In this document: positions 48,846-57,113 of the stretch, piece after piece
Numbering within the stretch: position 1 is the stretch's first letter
How the letters are laid out: each line of letters starts with the position of its first letter
NCBI GenBank assembly: GCA_039811865.1
Contig: JBDHZK010000002.1
Coordinates: 1 to 58,476 of the forward strand
Direction of reading: 5' to 3'
Source of the DNA: JBDHZK01 sp039811865
Lineage (GTDB): Bacteria; Actinomycetota; Actinomycetes; Propionibacteriales; Propionibacteriaceae
DNA: 58,476 bases
Notes under the pieces: generated by a model
What the model was told of the DNA's origin: nothing
The model's input: only the letters and a program-made list of their open reading frames with translations
The model's database searches: none
Translations under genes and position numbers: made by a program

Positions 48846-50351
48846 CTAGCTCGCGCCCAAGGCCAGCACGGCGTCGATGGTGTCCGCCTCCTGCGCGGAC
48901 TTGTCGTCGCGGTACCGGACGACCCGCGCGAACCGCAGAGTCACCCCGCCGGGGTAGCGGCGGGAACGTTGGAGCCCGTCGAAGGCGATCTCGACCACCT
49001 GTTCGGGACGGACTCGCACCACGTACCCGTCGGATGAGGTCTCGAGTTGACGGAAACGCACGGTCTGCCAGGCGAGCATCTCGTCGGTCATCCCCTTGAA
49101 CGTCTTACCGAGCATCACGAAGCCGCCGGTACGGGGGTCGCGCGCCCCCAGATGGATGTTGGACAGCCAGCCACTGCGGCGGCCGCTGCCCCATTCGACG
49201 GCGAGCACGACCAGGTCAAGGGTGTGTACCGGCTTCACCTTCACCCAGGACGACCCCCGGCGGCCGGCGGAGTACGGCGCGGCAAGGTTCTTCACGATCA
49301 CGCCTTCGTGGCCATCGGCCAGCGCCCGAGCGGCGAACTCGCGCGCCTGGGACTCGTCCGCCGTGATCAGCCGCGCGACCCGGTACGGCGCCGGCACCAA
49401 GGCGTCGAGTTCGGCCAACCGCACGTCGGCCCGAGCGTCCAGCAGGTCGCGGCCGTCCACATGTAAAACATCGAAGAACCACGGCCTGACCACCGCGCCG
49501 CCTCCGGACGCCGTTCGGGCCGCAGTCTCCTGGAACGGACGCGGCTTGCCGGCGGCGTCCGTCAGCATCGCCTCGCCGTCCAAGACGAAGCTGAACGCGG
49601 CGAAGCTCCGGACCACCTCGGCGACCTCGGGCAAGCGGTCGGTGATGTCGTCGAGACTGCGCGTAGCCACCACGACGGCGTCCCCGGCGCGATGGACCTG
49701 GATGCGGATCCCGTCCAACTTGACGTCGATCGCCGCCTCTCCGCCGCCGACCTTCGCCAGCGCCTCCCCAACTCCGGGAGCGCTGGAGGCAAGCATTGGG
49801 AGCACGGGACGCCCCACTCGCAACGAGACGCCGGCCAGCGCGGCCTCTCCCTCGAACGCCTCGGCAGTGATCGCCGCAGTCCCGCCCGCCAGCATCGCCG
49901 CGCGCCGCACCGCGAGCAGGCGGACGCCTGCCGCCTGGGCCAAGGCCTCCTGCACCAGGGCGTCGAGCGCACCCTGACGCACCGTGCCGGTGATCACGCC
50001 GCGCAACCACTCCTGCTCGGCCGCCGTGGCCAGGGAGAAAAGCTCGGCCGTGATCGCCGCCCGCGCCCCCTGAGACCCGGGACCGGACAGCCTCGCGATC
50101 TCGCCGAGCCGCGCGTCGACGTCGAGGACGCCCAACTGGGCCGCGGTGGCCGACGCCGGTAGCTTGACCAGGCCGCGCCACCCGAGCCCAGTGCGGCGCT
50201 GCGGCAGCGTGCCGCCCAGGTATGCCACCGCTACTTCGCGCTCGCCGGGCTCTGCCTGACGCAGACAATCGGCCAACGCGGCGACCTTGGCCAGCCGCGA
50301 ACTCGTCCCCGAGACGGTGGCCGACGTCTCTACGATCTGGCGCAGCAGCAT
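48846..50351 (-). CDS. ligB: ATP-dependent DNA ligase, LigB type
   Basis: 501 residues. N-terminal helical domain (1-180; SSRLAKVAALADCLRQAEPGE, AYLGGTLPQRRTGLGW), nucleotidyltransferase with motif I KLDGIR (Lys 211), motifs LVRPW/VRPWFFDVLH, EGVIVKNLAAPYSAGRRGSSWVKVKP (motifs IV-V), and C-terminal OB domain SNIHLGARDPRTGGFVMLGKTFKGMTDEML and RPEQVVEIAFDGLQRSRRYPGGVTLRFARVVRYRDDK. The length and sequence match mycobacterial LigB. It seals nicks using ATP in addition to the essential NAD-dependent LigA. Divergent from the MFS gene; no Ku neighbour. Confidence 0.95.
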   Translation of the reverse strand: MLLRQIVETSATVSGTSSRLAKVAALADCLRQAEPGEREVAVAYLGGTLPQRRTGLGWRGLVKLPASATAAQLGVLDVDARLGEIARLSGPGSQGARAAITAELFSLATAAEQEWLRGVITGTVRQGALDALVQEALAQAAGVRLLAVRRAAMLAGGTAAITAEAFEGEAALAGVSLRVGRPVLPMLASSAPGVGEALAKVGGGEAAIDVKLDGIRIQVHRAGDAVVVATRSLDDITDRLPEVAEVVRSFAAFSFVLDGEAMLTDAAGKPRPFQETAARTASGGGAVVRPWFFDVLHVDGRDLLDARADVRLAELDALVPAPYRVARLITADESQAREFAARALADGHEGVIVKNLAAPYSAGRRGSSWVKVKPVHTLDLVVLAVEWGSGRRSGWLSNIHLGARDPRTGGFVMLGKTFKGMTDEMLAWQTVRFRQLETSSDGYVVRVRPEQVVEIAFDGLQRSRRYPGGVTLRFARVVRYRDDKSAQEADTIDAVLALGAS

Positions 50352-50503
50352 GCGGGCATTCTTACCCGCGACACCGACAGTTTTGTGCCGTACGTCGTCG
50401 CCCTGAGCCCTTCTGGCCGTCCCTGCAGCACCGATGTCCTTGCCAGCATGGCCCGGCGGTGTACATTTCGGCCCAACGGCTATTGCTCATTGGGAGACTT
50501 AGG

Positions 50504-51823
50504 ATGCCGAGCGAAGATACCGAACTAACCCGGGCGCAGCGCCTGGACCGCCTGCCCTTCTCCCGCCTGCACACGCGGCTGGTAGTGGGCTCCGGCATCG
50601 GCTGGGCCCTGGATGCGATGGACGTCGGGCTGATCTCGTTCGTGATGGCAGCCCTGGCCAAGCAGTGGCAACTGCACGCGGACACGCTGTCTTGGATCGG
50701 GTCCATTGGCTTCGTCGGCATGGCCATCGGCGCCTCGTTGGGGGGTCTGTTGGCCGACCGAATCGGACGCCGGCAGGTCTTCGCCCTCACGTTGCTGGTC
50801 TACGGCATCGCCACCGGCGCGTCCGCGTTGGCGGGGTCTGTCGCCGCCCTGATCGCCCTGCGGTTCGTGGTGGGCCTGGGACTAGGCGCCGAACTGCCGG
50901 TGGCGTCCACGCTGGTGAGCGAGTTCGCGCCGCGGGCGATTCGCGGTCGCGTGGTGGTCGCGCTCGAGGCATTCTGGGCGGTCGGCTGGATCCTGGCGGC
51001 GCTGATCGGCTACTTCGTCATCCCGCTGAGCCCGGACGGCTGGCGCTGGGCGTTGTTGGTGGGCGTCGTCCCGACCGCCTACGCCGCGGCCGTGCGCTTC
51101 GGGCTGCCCGAAAGCGTTCGTTACCTGGAGCGAAAGGGGCGCATCGAGGAGGCGGAGCGCTCAGTTCGGGCGTTCGAGCAGGCGTCCGGGGTGACGCCCG
51201 GGAAGAGCCCGGCCCCGGCGGCCCGCACGGCCGGCACCGAGTCGATCTGGTCGCCGGCGCTGCGGCGCCGAACGGCGGCGTTGTGGCTGGTGTGGTTCTG
51301 CATCAACCTCTCGTACTACGGCGCCTTTATCTGGATTCCGACCCTGCTGGTCGGACGCGGGTTTCCGCTGGTGCGCTCATTCGAGTTCACGCTCTACATC
51401 ACGCTCGCGCAGTTGCCCGGTTACGCGGTCGCGGCGATCTTGGTGGAGAAATGGGGACGCCGCCCCACCCTCGCCACGTTCTTGGCCGGATCGGCTGCCG
51501 CGGCGGCGTTCTTCGGCTTCGCCACCGCAGAATGGCAGATCCTGGCGGCCGGGATGGCGCTGTCGTTCTTCAACCTGGGCGCCTGGGGAGCCCTCTATGC
51601 CGTCGGCCCGGAGCTATACCCAACTTCGGTGCGGGGCACCGGGACCGGGGCAGCCGCCGCTTTCGGACGGATCGCATCGATCATCGCGCCGCTCTCGGTG
51701 CCGCCGCTGCTCGGGTTGGGTGGGTCTGAGGTCGTCTTCGGCGTTTTCGGCGCCGCGTTTCTCATCGGCGCCGCCGCCGCTCTGTTCCTCCCAGAACGGC
51801 GCAACCTCGAACTCGAGGGTTGA
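50504..51823 (+). CDS. MFS transporter (NiaP/aromatic-acid or sugar:H+ symporter type)
   Basis: 439 residues from ATG 50504, RBS GGGAGA. 12 membrane segments. RLDRLPFSRLHTRLVVGSGIGWALDAMDVGLISFVMAALAKQW is the N terminus of the NiaP/YceI-like group; GLLADRIGRRQVF and VEKWGRRPTL are the two loop-2/8 motifs; GLGLGAELPVASTLVSEFAPRAIRGRVVVALEAFWAVG gives the sugar-porter-like region. Substrate not determinable: nicotinate, aromatic acids and sugars are all transported by relatives. It is 190 bp upstream of the deoR gene but separate. Confidence 0.9.
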   Translation: MPSEDTELTRAQRLDRLPFSRLHTRLVVGSGIGWALDAMDVGLISFVMAALAKQWQLHADTLSWIGSIGFVGMAIGASLGGLLADRIGRRQVFALTLLVYGIATGASALAGSVAALIALRFVVGLGLGAELPVASTLVSEFAPRAIRGRVVVALEAFWAVGWILAALIGYFVIPLSPDGWRWALLVGVVPTAYAAAVRFGLPESVRYLERKGRIEEAERSVRAFEQASGVTPGKSPAPAARTAGTESIWSPALRRRTAALWLVWFCINLSYYGAFIWIPTLLVGRGFPLVRSFEFTLYITLAQLPGYAVAAILVEKWGRRPTLATFLAGSAAAAAFFGFATAEWQILAAGMALSFFNLGAWGALYAVGPELYPTSVRGTGTGAAAAFGRIASIIAPLSVPPLLGLGGSEVVFGVFGAAFLIGAAAALFLPERRNLELEG

Positions 51824-52016
51824 GCGCGGCTTGCTCACGAGTTCGGCCGCGTCGCGGAGGGACGCCGGCGGCACCGAACGCGCGTGATGTCAAGAGAACC
51901 ACGGCAAATCGCTCTTCGTTTTGCGTTGTCCGGAAAGTATTCCGTGGAACTGTCGGAGATTCCGCCGCAGTGCGTCCAATCTAGAGGTGGGCAAGTTCGC
52001 GGATCGAGGAGGCTCG

Positions 52017-52820
52017 GTGAGCACGAAGCAGGGCGGGCGTGGTTCGCTGAGCGCGCTTCGTCAGCGACGCATGCTCATCGCGGAGCAGGTGGTCCGCATC
52101 GGTACCGTGACGATCGAGGATCTGGTCGAGTTGACCGGCGTTTCCCCGATGACGGTGTATCGCGACGTGGAAGCGCTCGAGGAGGCCGGCGTCCTGCAAC
52201 GGCACCGTGGGCACGTTTCCGCGGTTGCCAACGGGCTGAACGAGGCCGGAGCCAGCTTCAGGCTGACGAAGAACACCGAATCGAAGCAGGTTATGGCGCA
52301 GGCGGTGGCTGGGCGCATCGGCCCCGGCAGTTCGGTGATCCTCGATGACTCCACAACCGCTCTTTGGGTGATCCGAGAACTCGAAGTGGCGCCACTGACC
52401 GTGGTCACCAACTCTTTGCTGGTCGCGCGCGAGGTGGAGCGAAAATCCGGCGTCCGGTTGTTCATGACCGGGGGCGAGTATCAGCAGTGGGCCGAGGCGT
52501 TCCTCGGCAAGACGACCATCGACGTGCTCGGCGGCATTCGCGCCGACTACTGCATCTTGTCGGCCTCCGGCATCTCCGACGGCCAGTGCTTCCATCCCTA
52601 CGAGGACGTGGTCGAAGTCAAGCGAGCCATGATGCGCTCGGCGAGCGAGACCATCCTGATGCTCGACCACACCAAGTTCGACCGGCGCGCCCTGCACGCC
52701 TTCGCCCGCATCACCGACTTCGACCTCGTCGTCGTGGACGACGAGACCGACGCCCGGATCATCACCGAGCTCCGCAAGTCTGGGGTCCGGGTTCAGATCG
52801 CCGGTCCGATCGACTCCTAG
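52017..52820 (+). CDS. DeoR family transcriptional regulator
   Basis: 267 residues from GTG 52017 (RBS GAGGAGGCTCG). N-terminal winged HTH: LSALRQRRMLIAEQVVRIGTVTIEDLVELTGVSPMTVYRDVEALEEAGVLQRHRGHVS. The C-terminal DeoR sensor domain has GSSVILDDSTTALWVIREL, LTVVTNSLLVAREV, FMTGGEYQQWAEAFLG and the phosphosugar-binding DHTKFDRRA. DeoR members sense sugar or polyol phosphates. It precedes the operon starting at 53021 by 200 bp and should control it, and possibly itself. Confidence 0.93.
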   Translation: MSTKQGGRGSLSALRQRRMLIAEQVVRIGTVTIEDLVELTGVSPMTVYRDVEALEEAGVLQRHRGHVSAVANGLNEAGASFRLTKNTESKQVMAQAVAGRIGPGSSVILDDSTTALWVIRELEVAPLTVVTNSLLVAREVERKSGVRLFMTGGEYQQWAEAFLGKTTIDVLGGIRADYCILSASGISDGQCFHPYEDVVEVKRAMMRSASETILMLDHTKFDRRALHAFARITDFDLVVVDDETDARIITELRKSGVRVQIAGPIDS

Positions 52821-53020
52821 CTCTTGCGCAGCGCTGGGCGACGCCACGATGCTGAGCCTTGGCCCGCCGTCTTGAGTAAGCCGAGGGCGTCCGAGCCAGG
52901 CCCGACCGGCCGCCCCGAATCCCCACTAATCGTGGTAGGACAAGGGCGGTGCGTGGTACGTTCAGCGCAACGGGTCTCCGCGTCAATGTCGATCGCGGCG
53001 CTGCCAGAGAGGGGAGCACT

Positions 53021-53512
53021 ATGGGACTGCGTATCGTTGTGGGTGCTGACATCGCAGGTGTCGACTACAAGGAAAAGATCAAGAAGGACCTCGAGTCGGA
53101 CTCTCGCGTCGACTCCGTAACGGACGTCGGGATCACCCCGGGCGAGGACGTCGATTACCCCCACGTGGCCGTCAAAGCCGCCAAGCTCGTCGCCAGTGGA
53201 CAGGCAGATCGAGCCCTCGTCATCTGCGGTACCGGGATCGGCGTGGCCATGGCGGCCAACAAGGTGAAGGGCATTCGGGCCTCCGTTTGCCACGACAGCT
53301 TCTCGGTCGAACGGTTGGTCTTGTCCAACAACGGAAACGTGCTGACTATGGGCCAGCGCGTCATCGGGATCGAACTCGCACGTCGCCTGGTCAAGGAGTG
53401 GCTGGGCTACACGTTCGACCCATCGTCGCCGTCGGGGCCCAAGGTGACGGCGCTCGATTCCTACGACCAGGGCGTCGATCCTGGCGAGGCTGAGGCAATC
53501 TCCAGCTGCTGA
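53021..53512 (+). CDS. RpiB/LacAB-family isomerase, probably for a tetrose phosphate
   Basis: 163 residues from ATG 53021 (RBS GAGAGGGGAGCACT). MGLRIVVGADIAGVDYKEKIKKDL, then ICGTGIGVAMAANKVKGIRASVC (catalytic Cys 69, GTG loop) and NVLTMGQRVIGIELARRLVKEWL. Where E. coli RpiB has the ring-opening His in KHNDANV, this protein has LSNNGNV (Ser 102). The C-terminal YTFDPSSPSGPKV is shared with actinobacterial isomerases found in tetritol clusters. Erythrose 4-phosphate cannot form a furanose ring, so loss of the His suits a C4 substrate. Interconverts an aldose and ketose phosphate; C4 is inferred, C5 not excluded. Confidence 0.85.
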   Translation: MGLRIVVGADIAGVDYKEKIKKDLESDSRVDSVTDVGITPGEDVDYPHVAVKAAKLVASGQADRALVICGTGIGVAMAANKVKGIRASVCHDSFSVERLVLSNNGNVLTMGQRVIGIELARRLVKEWLGYTFDPSSPSGPKVTALDSYDQGVDPGEAEAISSC

Positions 53513-53584
53513 GCCTCAAGGGTTGGCAGCGACGGGGCTGCTAACTCCAGCACTCTACTTTCGTCAGAAAGCGATGGAACCCAA

Positions 53585-54670
53585 ATGGATTTCATGCAAT
53601 TGCTATTTGGCCTGATCGCGGCGCTCGGGGGCGGCTTCTTCGGCGCGGCGATCGGCGGCAACTTCTCGTTCGTGATCACCGGCTTCACGGTGCTGCTGGG
53701 GCTGGGCGTCGCTGCCTTCTCTGGCGGCCACGCGCCGGACGCGGGCGTTGCCTCGGCCGTTAGCGGGACCGTTTTCGGCAATCTTGCCTTCGGTCCGTTC
53801 ACCGGTCCCCATGTCGCCTTCGGCGGCGCCGTAGCCGGCGCGGCCTATGCGGCCAAGAAGGGGTATAGCGACAGCGGTAAGGATATCGTTCAGCCCCTGG
53901 CTCGCCTGGGCAAGCCGGACGTCCTATTGGTCGGCGCCCTGTTCGGAGCTGTCGGCTTCGTGCTGCAAAAGTTGTTCTCGCTGATTCCTTGGTACGGCTC
54001 CCACGGTGACTCGGTGGCCATCACCGTCTTCACGTCCGCCCTCTTGGTCCGCATGATCTTCGGCGCGAACGCAACGGACCCACAGCACGGCTCGTCGCTG
54101 CTGAACCCCGAGAAGTACGGCAAGGACAGCAAGTTCGCGCCGCGGGATGACGCCGGCTGGTTGCGCTTCATGGAAACTCCTGCGCAACTGTTGCCCCTCG
54201 GCTTCTTCGTTGGCCTGCTGGCTGCCTTCTCCGCCATCATGCTGGCCAATACCGTCCCCGGAATCGGTGGCAACGCGAACGTGTTCCCGTTCGCGATCTC
54301 GGCTGTGACGATCTTCTTCCTGAACATTGGCTACAACATCCCGGTCACGCACCACATCACCAACATCGCGGGTCTGGGCGCCATCATGTTCTACCCGATC
54401 TTCACGGGCCAGCACCCGGCCTCGGCTGCGGGGGGATTCAACGCGGCGGTGTTCAACACCACCGTCCCGCTCAACTACGGTGCGGCCGTCGGTGCGGTGA
54501 TCGTTGGCGGCCTGTTCGGTGTGATGTCGGCGTTCATCTGTGAATGGGGCGCGCGCTTCTTCTACAACCGTGGCACCACCCACATCGACCCGCCAGCGTT
54601 CGCGATCTTCATCTCCAACACAATCGTGTGGATCGTTGCGCTGATCGTCAGCGGCACCGCCGCCGCGTAA
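53585..54670 (+). CDS. Polytopic membrane protein of unrecognised family, putative transporter
   Basis: 361 residues from ATG 53585. About 9-10 hydrophobic segments with unusual Gly content: MQLLFGLIAALGGGFFGAAIGGNFSFVITGFTVLLGLG, FGNLAFGPFTGPHVAFGGAVAGAAYAAKKG, FGAVGFVLQKLFSLIPWYG, FPFAISAVTIFFLNIGYNIPVTHHITNIAGLGA, HPASAAGGFNAAVFNTTVPLNYGAAVGAVIVGGLFGVMSAFI. Repeated G-x-F-G and conserved His/Asn/Pro (YNIPVTHHITN) suggest a transport path. I recognise no named transporter family. Gene position between a phosphosugar isomerase and a phosphatase suggests uptake or export of a sugar, polyol or its phosphate. 72 nt after the isomerase. Confidence 0.8.
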   Translation: MDFMQLLFGLIAALGGGFFGAAIGGNFSFVITGFTVLLGLGVAAFSGGHAPDAGVASAVSGTVFGNLAFGPFTGPHVAFGGAVAGAAYAAKKGYSDSGKDIVQPLARLGKPDVLLVGALFGAVGFVLQKLFSLIPWYGSHGDSVAITVFTSALLVRMIFGANATDPQHGSSLLNPEKYGKDSKFAPRDDAGWLRFMETPAQLLPLGFFVGLLAAFSAIMLANTVPGIGGNANVFPFAISAVTIFFLNIGYNIPVTHHITNIAGLGAIMFYPIFTGQHPASAAGGFNAAVFNTTVPLNYGAAVGAVIVGGLFGVMSAFICEWGARFFYNRGTTHIDPPAFAIFISNTIVWIVALIVSGTAAA

Positions 54671-54683
54671 GGATCGAATCAAC

Positions 54684-55547
54684 ATGCCGAACACTGACGT
54701 CCTGAAGTTCCCGACGGAGTTCTACGACGCTTATGTGTTCGACATGGACGGCACCATTTACCTTGGTGATCATCTCCTGCCCGGCGCGGCTCGCATGATT
54801 AACGAGTTGCGCCGGCGGGAGATTCCCGTCCGTTACCTGTCGAACAATCCCACCAAAGACCCGGATATGTACGCGGCCAAGTTGAGCAAGCTTGGCCTGC
54901 CGACCCCGGTACAAGACATCTACAATACGATCGTCACCACCGTCGCCTGGCTGAAGAAGAACTATCCGGATGCGGTGCTCTTCCCGATCGCCGAGGAGCC
55001 GCTCTGTCGCGCTCTCCGTAACGCGGGATTCACGTTGAGTGAGGACCCGCAAGAAATCGACATCGTCGTCGCCAGCTACGACCGGACCTTCGAGTATCGC
55101 AAGTTGCAGATCGCTTTCGACGCGATGTGGTTCTATAAGCGTGCATTCCTTATCCAGACCAACCCGGACGGATTCTGCCCGTTCCCGGGTGGCCGTGGTG
55201 AACCGGACTGCGCGTCGATCGTCGCGGCCATCGAGGCCTGCACGGCGATGAAGTGCCAACGCAATCTCGGAAAACCCGACCCCATCATGCTCCATACCGT
55301 GATGGACAGCCTTCCGAATGCCAAGGTGCAACACTCGGTAATGGTGGGTGATCGGTTGCAGACCGATATTCAGATGGCCTTGGATACGGACATGGTCTCG
55401 GCCCTGGTCTTCACCGGCGAAGCCAAGCCCGAAGATCTCTTGAATCGTCCGCGGGACAAGCAGCCCGCGATCGTCATGGATCGCGTGGATCGCCTGATTC
55501 CTCAATGGGCTTGGGATGAGTTGGGCTGGACCGAATCCGACGACTGA
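54684..55547 (+). CDS. HAD-IIA (NagD/AraL-like) sugar phosphatase
   Basis: 287 residues, 13 nt after the membrane-protein stop. HAD motifs: AYVFDMDGTIYLGDH (Asp 20 and 22), RYLSNNPTKDP (motif II Ser), GKPDPIMLHTV (Lys) and VGDRLQTDIQMALDTDM (motif IV Asp). The large cap between motifs II and III is the C2A cap of the NagD/AraL/glycerol-phosphate phosphatase group. These dephosphorylate small sugar or polyol phosphates, often as overflow or repair enzymes. In Bacillus subtilis an AraL phosphatase and an AraM G1P dehydrogenase are neighbours in the arabinose operon, as here. Confidence 0.92.
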   Translation: MPNTDVLKFPTEFYDAYVFDMDGTIYLGDHLLPGAARMINELRRREIPVRYLSNNPTKDPDMYAAKLSKLGLPTPVQDIYNTIVTTVAWLKKNYPDAVLFPIAEEPLCRALRNAGFTLSEDPQEIDIVVASYDRTFEYRKLQIAFDAMWFYKRAFLIQTNPDGFCPFPGGRGEPDCASIVAAIEACTAMKCQRNLGKPDPIMLHTVMDSLPNAKVQHSVMVGDRLQTDIQMALDTDMVSALVFTGEAKPEDLLNRPRDKQPAIVMDRVDRLIPQWAWDELGWTESDD

Positions 55548-55599
55548 GTCGGGCCCCGGAATCAGCTTTTAGCCAAAGACAGCGTCATCGATTCAGCAA

Positions 55600-55634
55600 C
55601 TCCGACCGAACCGTTGCACCGGGTTCGGTCGGAG
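55600..55634 (+). terminator. 13-bp perfect hairpin between the HAD and dehydrogenase genes
   Basis: CTCCGACCGAACC (55600-55612), loop GTTGCACCG, GGTTCGGTCGGAG (55622-55634). Without a T tract it is more likely an mRNA-stabilising or attenuating hairpin inside the operon. The dehydrogenase starts 79 nt further on with its own RBS (GGGAGGCGCA). Confidence 0.6.
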
Positions 55635-55713
55635 GCACGTTGGGGGTAGCAGACCCCGTCTCGACCCTCGGTGCAATGGCAAACGAGAGTTCCATCCAGC
55701 CTGGGAGGCGCAA

Positions 55714-57069
55714 ATGTCAGACCTGATCGAGCGGGCGCTCGCCGACTCCACGGACACCAAGGCCGTCCAGATCGGACCCGGGGTGATCGCGGGGATCGCG
55801 GACGTGTTCAAAAGCAACTTTCCCGATTCCGCCGCCATCGTGATCGGCGACGAGCGGACCATGGAGGTGGCCGGCAACGCCGTCGTCGAAGCGCTGAAGG
55901 CAGGCGGAGCGACCGTTGTGGAGTCCTATGTCTTCCCTGGCGAGCCCGAACTTTACGCAAAGTATGAGAATTGTGAGATTCTGCGAGATGCGTTGGAGCC
56001 GGTCGACGCAGTAGCGGTGGCCGTCGGCGCGGGCACCCTGAACGACATCGTGAAACGAGCCTCCGGTGAGTTGGGCCGGCCGTACATGGTGGTTGCGACC
56101 GCGGCGTCCATGGACGGCTACACCGCCTTCGGGAGCTCGATCGCGGTGAAGGGCTACAAGAACACCTTGAACTGCCCGGCGCCCACTGCGGCCGTTGCGG
56201 ACATCGACGTTCTCGCCGCCGCGCCGAATGTCATGACGGCATCCGGCTATGGCGACCTGCTCGGCAAGGTGCCGGCCGGTGCCGACTGGATTCTGGCCGA
56301 CGCATTGGACATCGAGAAGATCGATGCCGGTGTCTGGGATCTGGTGCAGGGCCCCCTGCGTGCGTCCTTGTCCCGGCCGGAGGCACTGGCCGCGGGCGAC
56401 GCCGCGGCAACCGCCGAGTTGGCCGAAGGCTTGATCATGTCCGGTTTGGCGATGCAGGCTCATCAGTCGTCCCGGCCGGCCTCGGGGGCGGAGCATCAGT
56501 TCAGTCACCTTTGGGAGATGGAGGGTCACGGCGTCGACGTGAAACCCCGCCGCCTGTCCCATGGTTTCAAGGTCGGGGTGGGCAGCGTCGCGATCGCCGC
56601 GCTGTTCGAGGTGCTCTTGAACAAAGACCTAGCGGATCTCGACGTCGCCAAAGCGGTCGCCGCCTGGCCAAGCAAGGTCGACCTGGAGACCCGGGTCCGT
56701 AAGTACCACCCCAGTGAGAATCTGGGAAACGCGGCTGTCGCGCAGACGATGGCGAAGTACGTCGACGCGGACGGCCTCGGACGGCGACTGGAATCGCTGG
56801 CGGCGCAGTGGGGGGATCTGGTCCCCAGGCTGCAGGCGCAGCTATTGCCGGCCGCGCAGTTGCAGACCATGCTGCGTGCCGCCGGTGCCCCGGCGCACCC
56901 GTCGGACATCGATCTCGATTGGCAGCGCTTCAAGGAGACTTACCTTCGCTCGCAGATGATCCGGAGCCGCTACACGGTCCTGGACGTCGTGGTCGAGGCC
57001 GACCTCCTCGATGACATCGTCGACGAACTCTTCGCCGCCGACGGCTTCTGGGGACGCCAGCAGCCCTGA
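55714..57069 (+). CDS. sn-Glycerol-1-phosphate dehydrogenase family protein (AraM/EgsA-like)
   Basis: 451 residues from ATG 55714. NAD(P) site VAVGAGTLNDIVKRAS (105-116), VATAASMDGYTAFGSSIAVKG, metal ligands Asp 181 (SGYGDLLGK), His 261 (GAEHQFSHLWEMEGHGV) and His 283 (RLSHGFKVGVG). Zn/Ni/Fe-type polyol-phosphate dehydrogenase fold. AraM proteins are about 390 residues; here the C-terminal helical domain (300-451) is longer, with YHPSENLGNAAVAQTMAKYVDADGL. Would interconvert a ketose phosphate and polyol phosphate. Given neighbours, the substrate could be DHAP, erythrulose phosphate or a pentulose phosphate. Confidence 0.9.
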   Translation: MSDLIERALADSTDTKAVQIGPGVIAGIADVFKSNFPDSAAIVIGDERTMEVAGNAVVEALKAGGATVVESYVFPGEPELYAKYENCEILRDALEPVDAVAVAVGAGTLNDIVKRASGELGRPYMVVATAASMDGYTAFGSSIAVKGYKNTLNCPAPTAAVADIDVLAAAPNVMTASGYGDLLGKVPAGADWILADALDIEKIDAGVWDLVQGPLRASLSRPEALAAGDAAATAELAEGLIMSGLAMQAHQSSRPASGAEHQFSHLWEMEGHGVDVKPRRLSHGFKVGVGSVAIAALFEVLLNKDLADLDVAKAVAAWPSKVDLETRVRKYHPSENLGNAAVAQTMAKYVDADGLGRRLESLAAQWGDLVPRLQAQLLPAAQLQTMLRAAGAPAHPSDIDLDWQRFKETYLRSQMIRSRYTVLDVVVEADLLDDIVDELFAADGFWGRQQP

Positions 57070-57113
57070 CCCCGCCCACCGACAACGCACCCAACCGAGA
57101 AGGAAAGGCCCAA

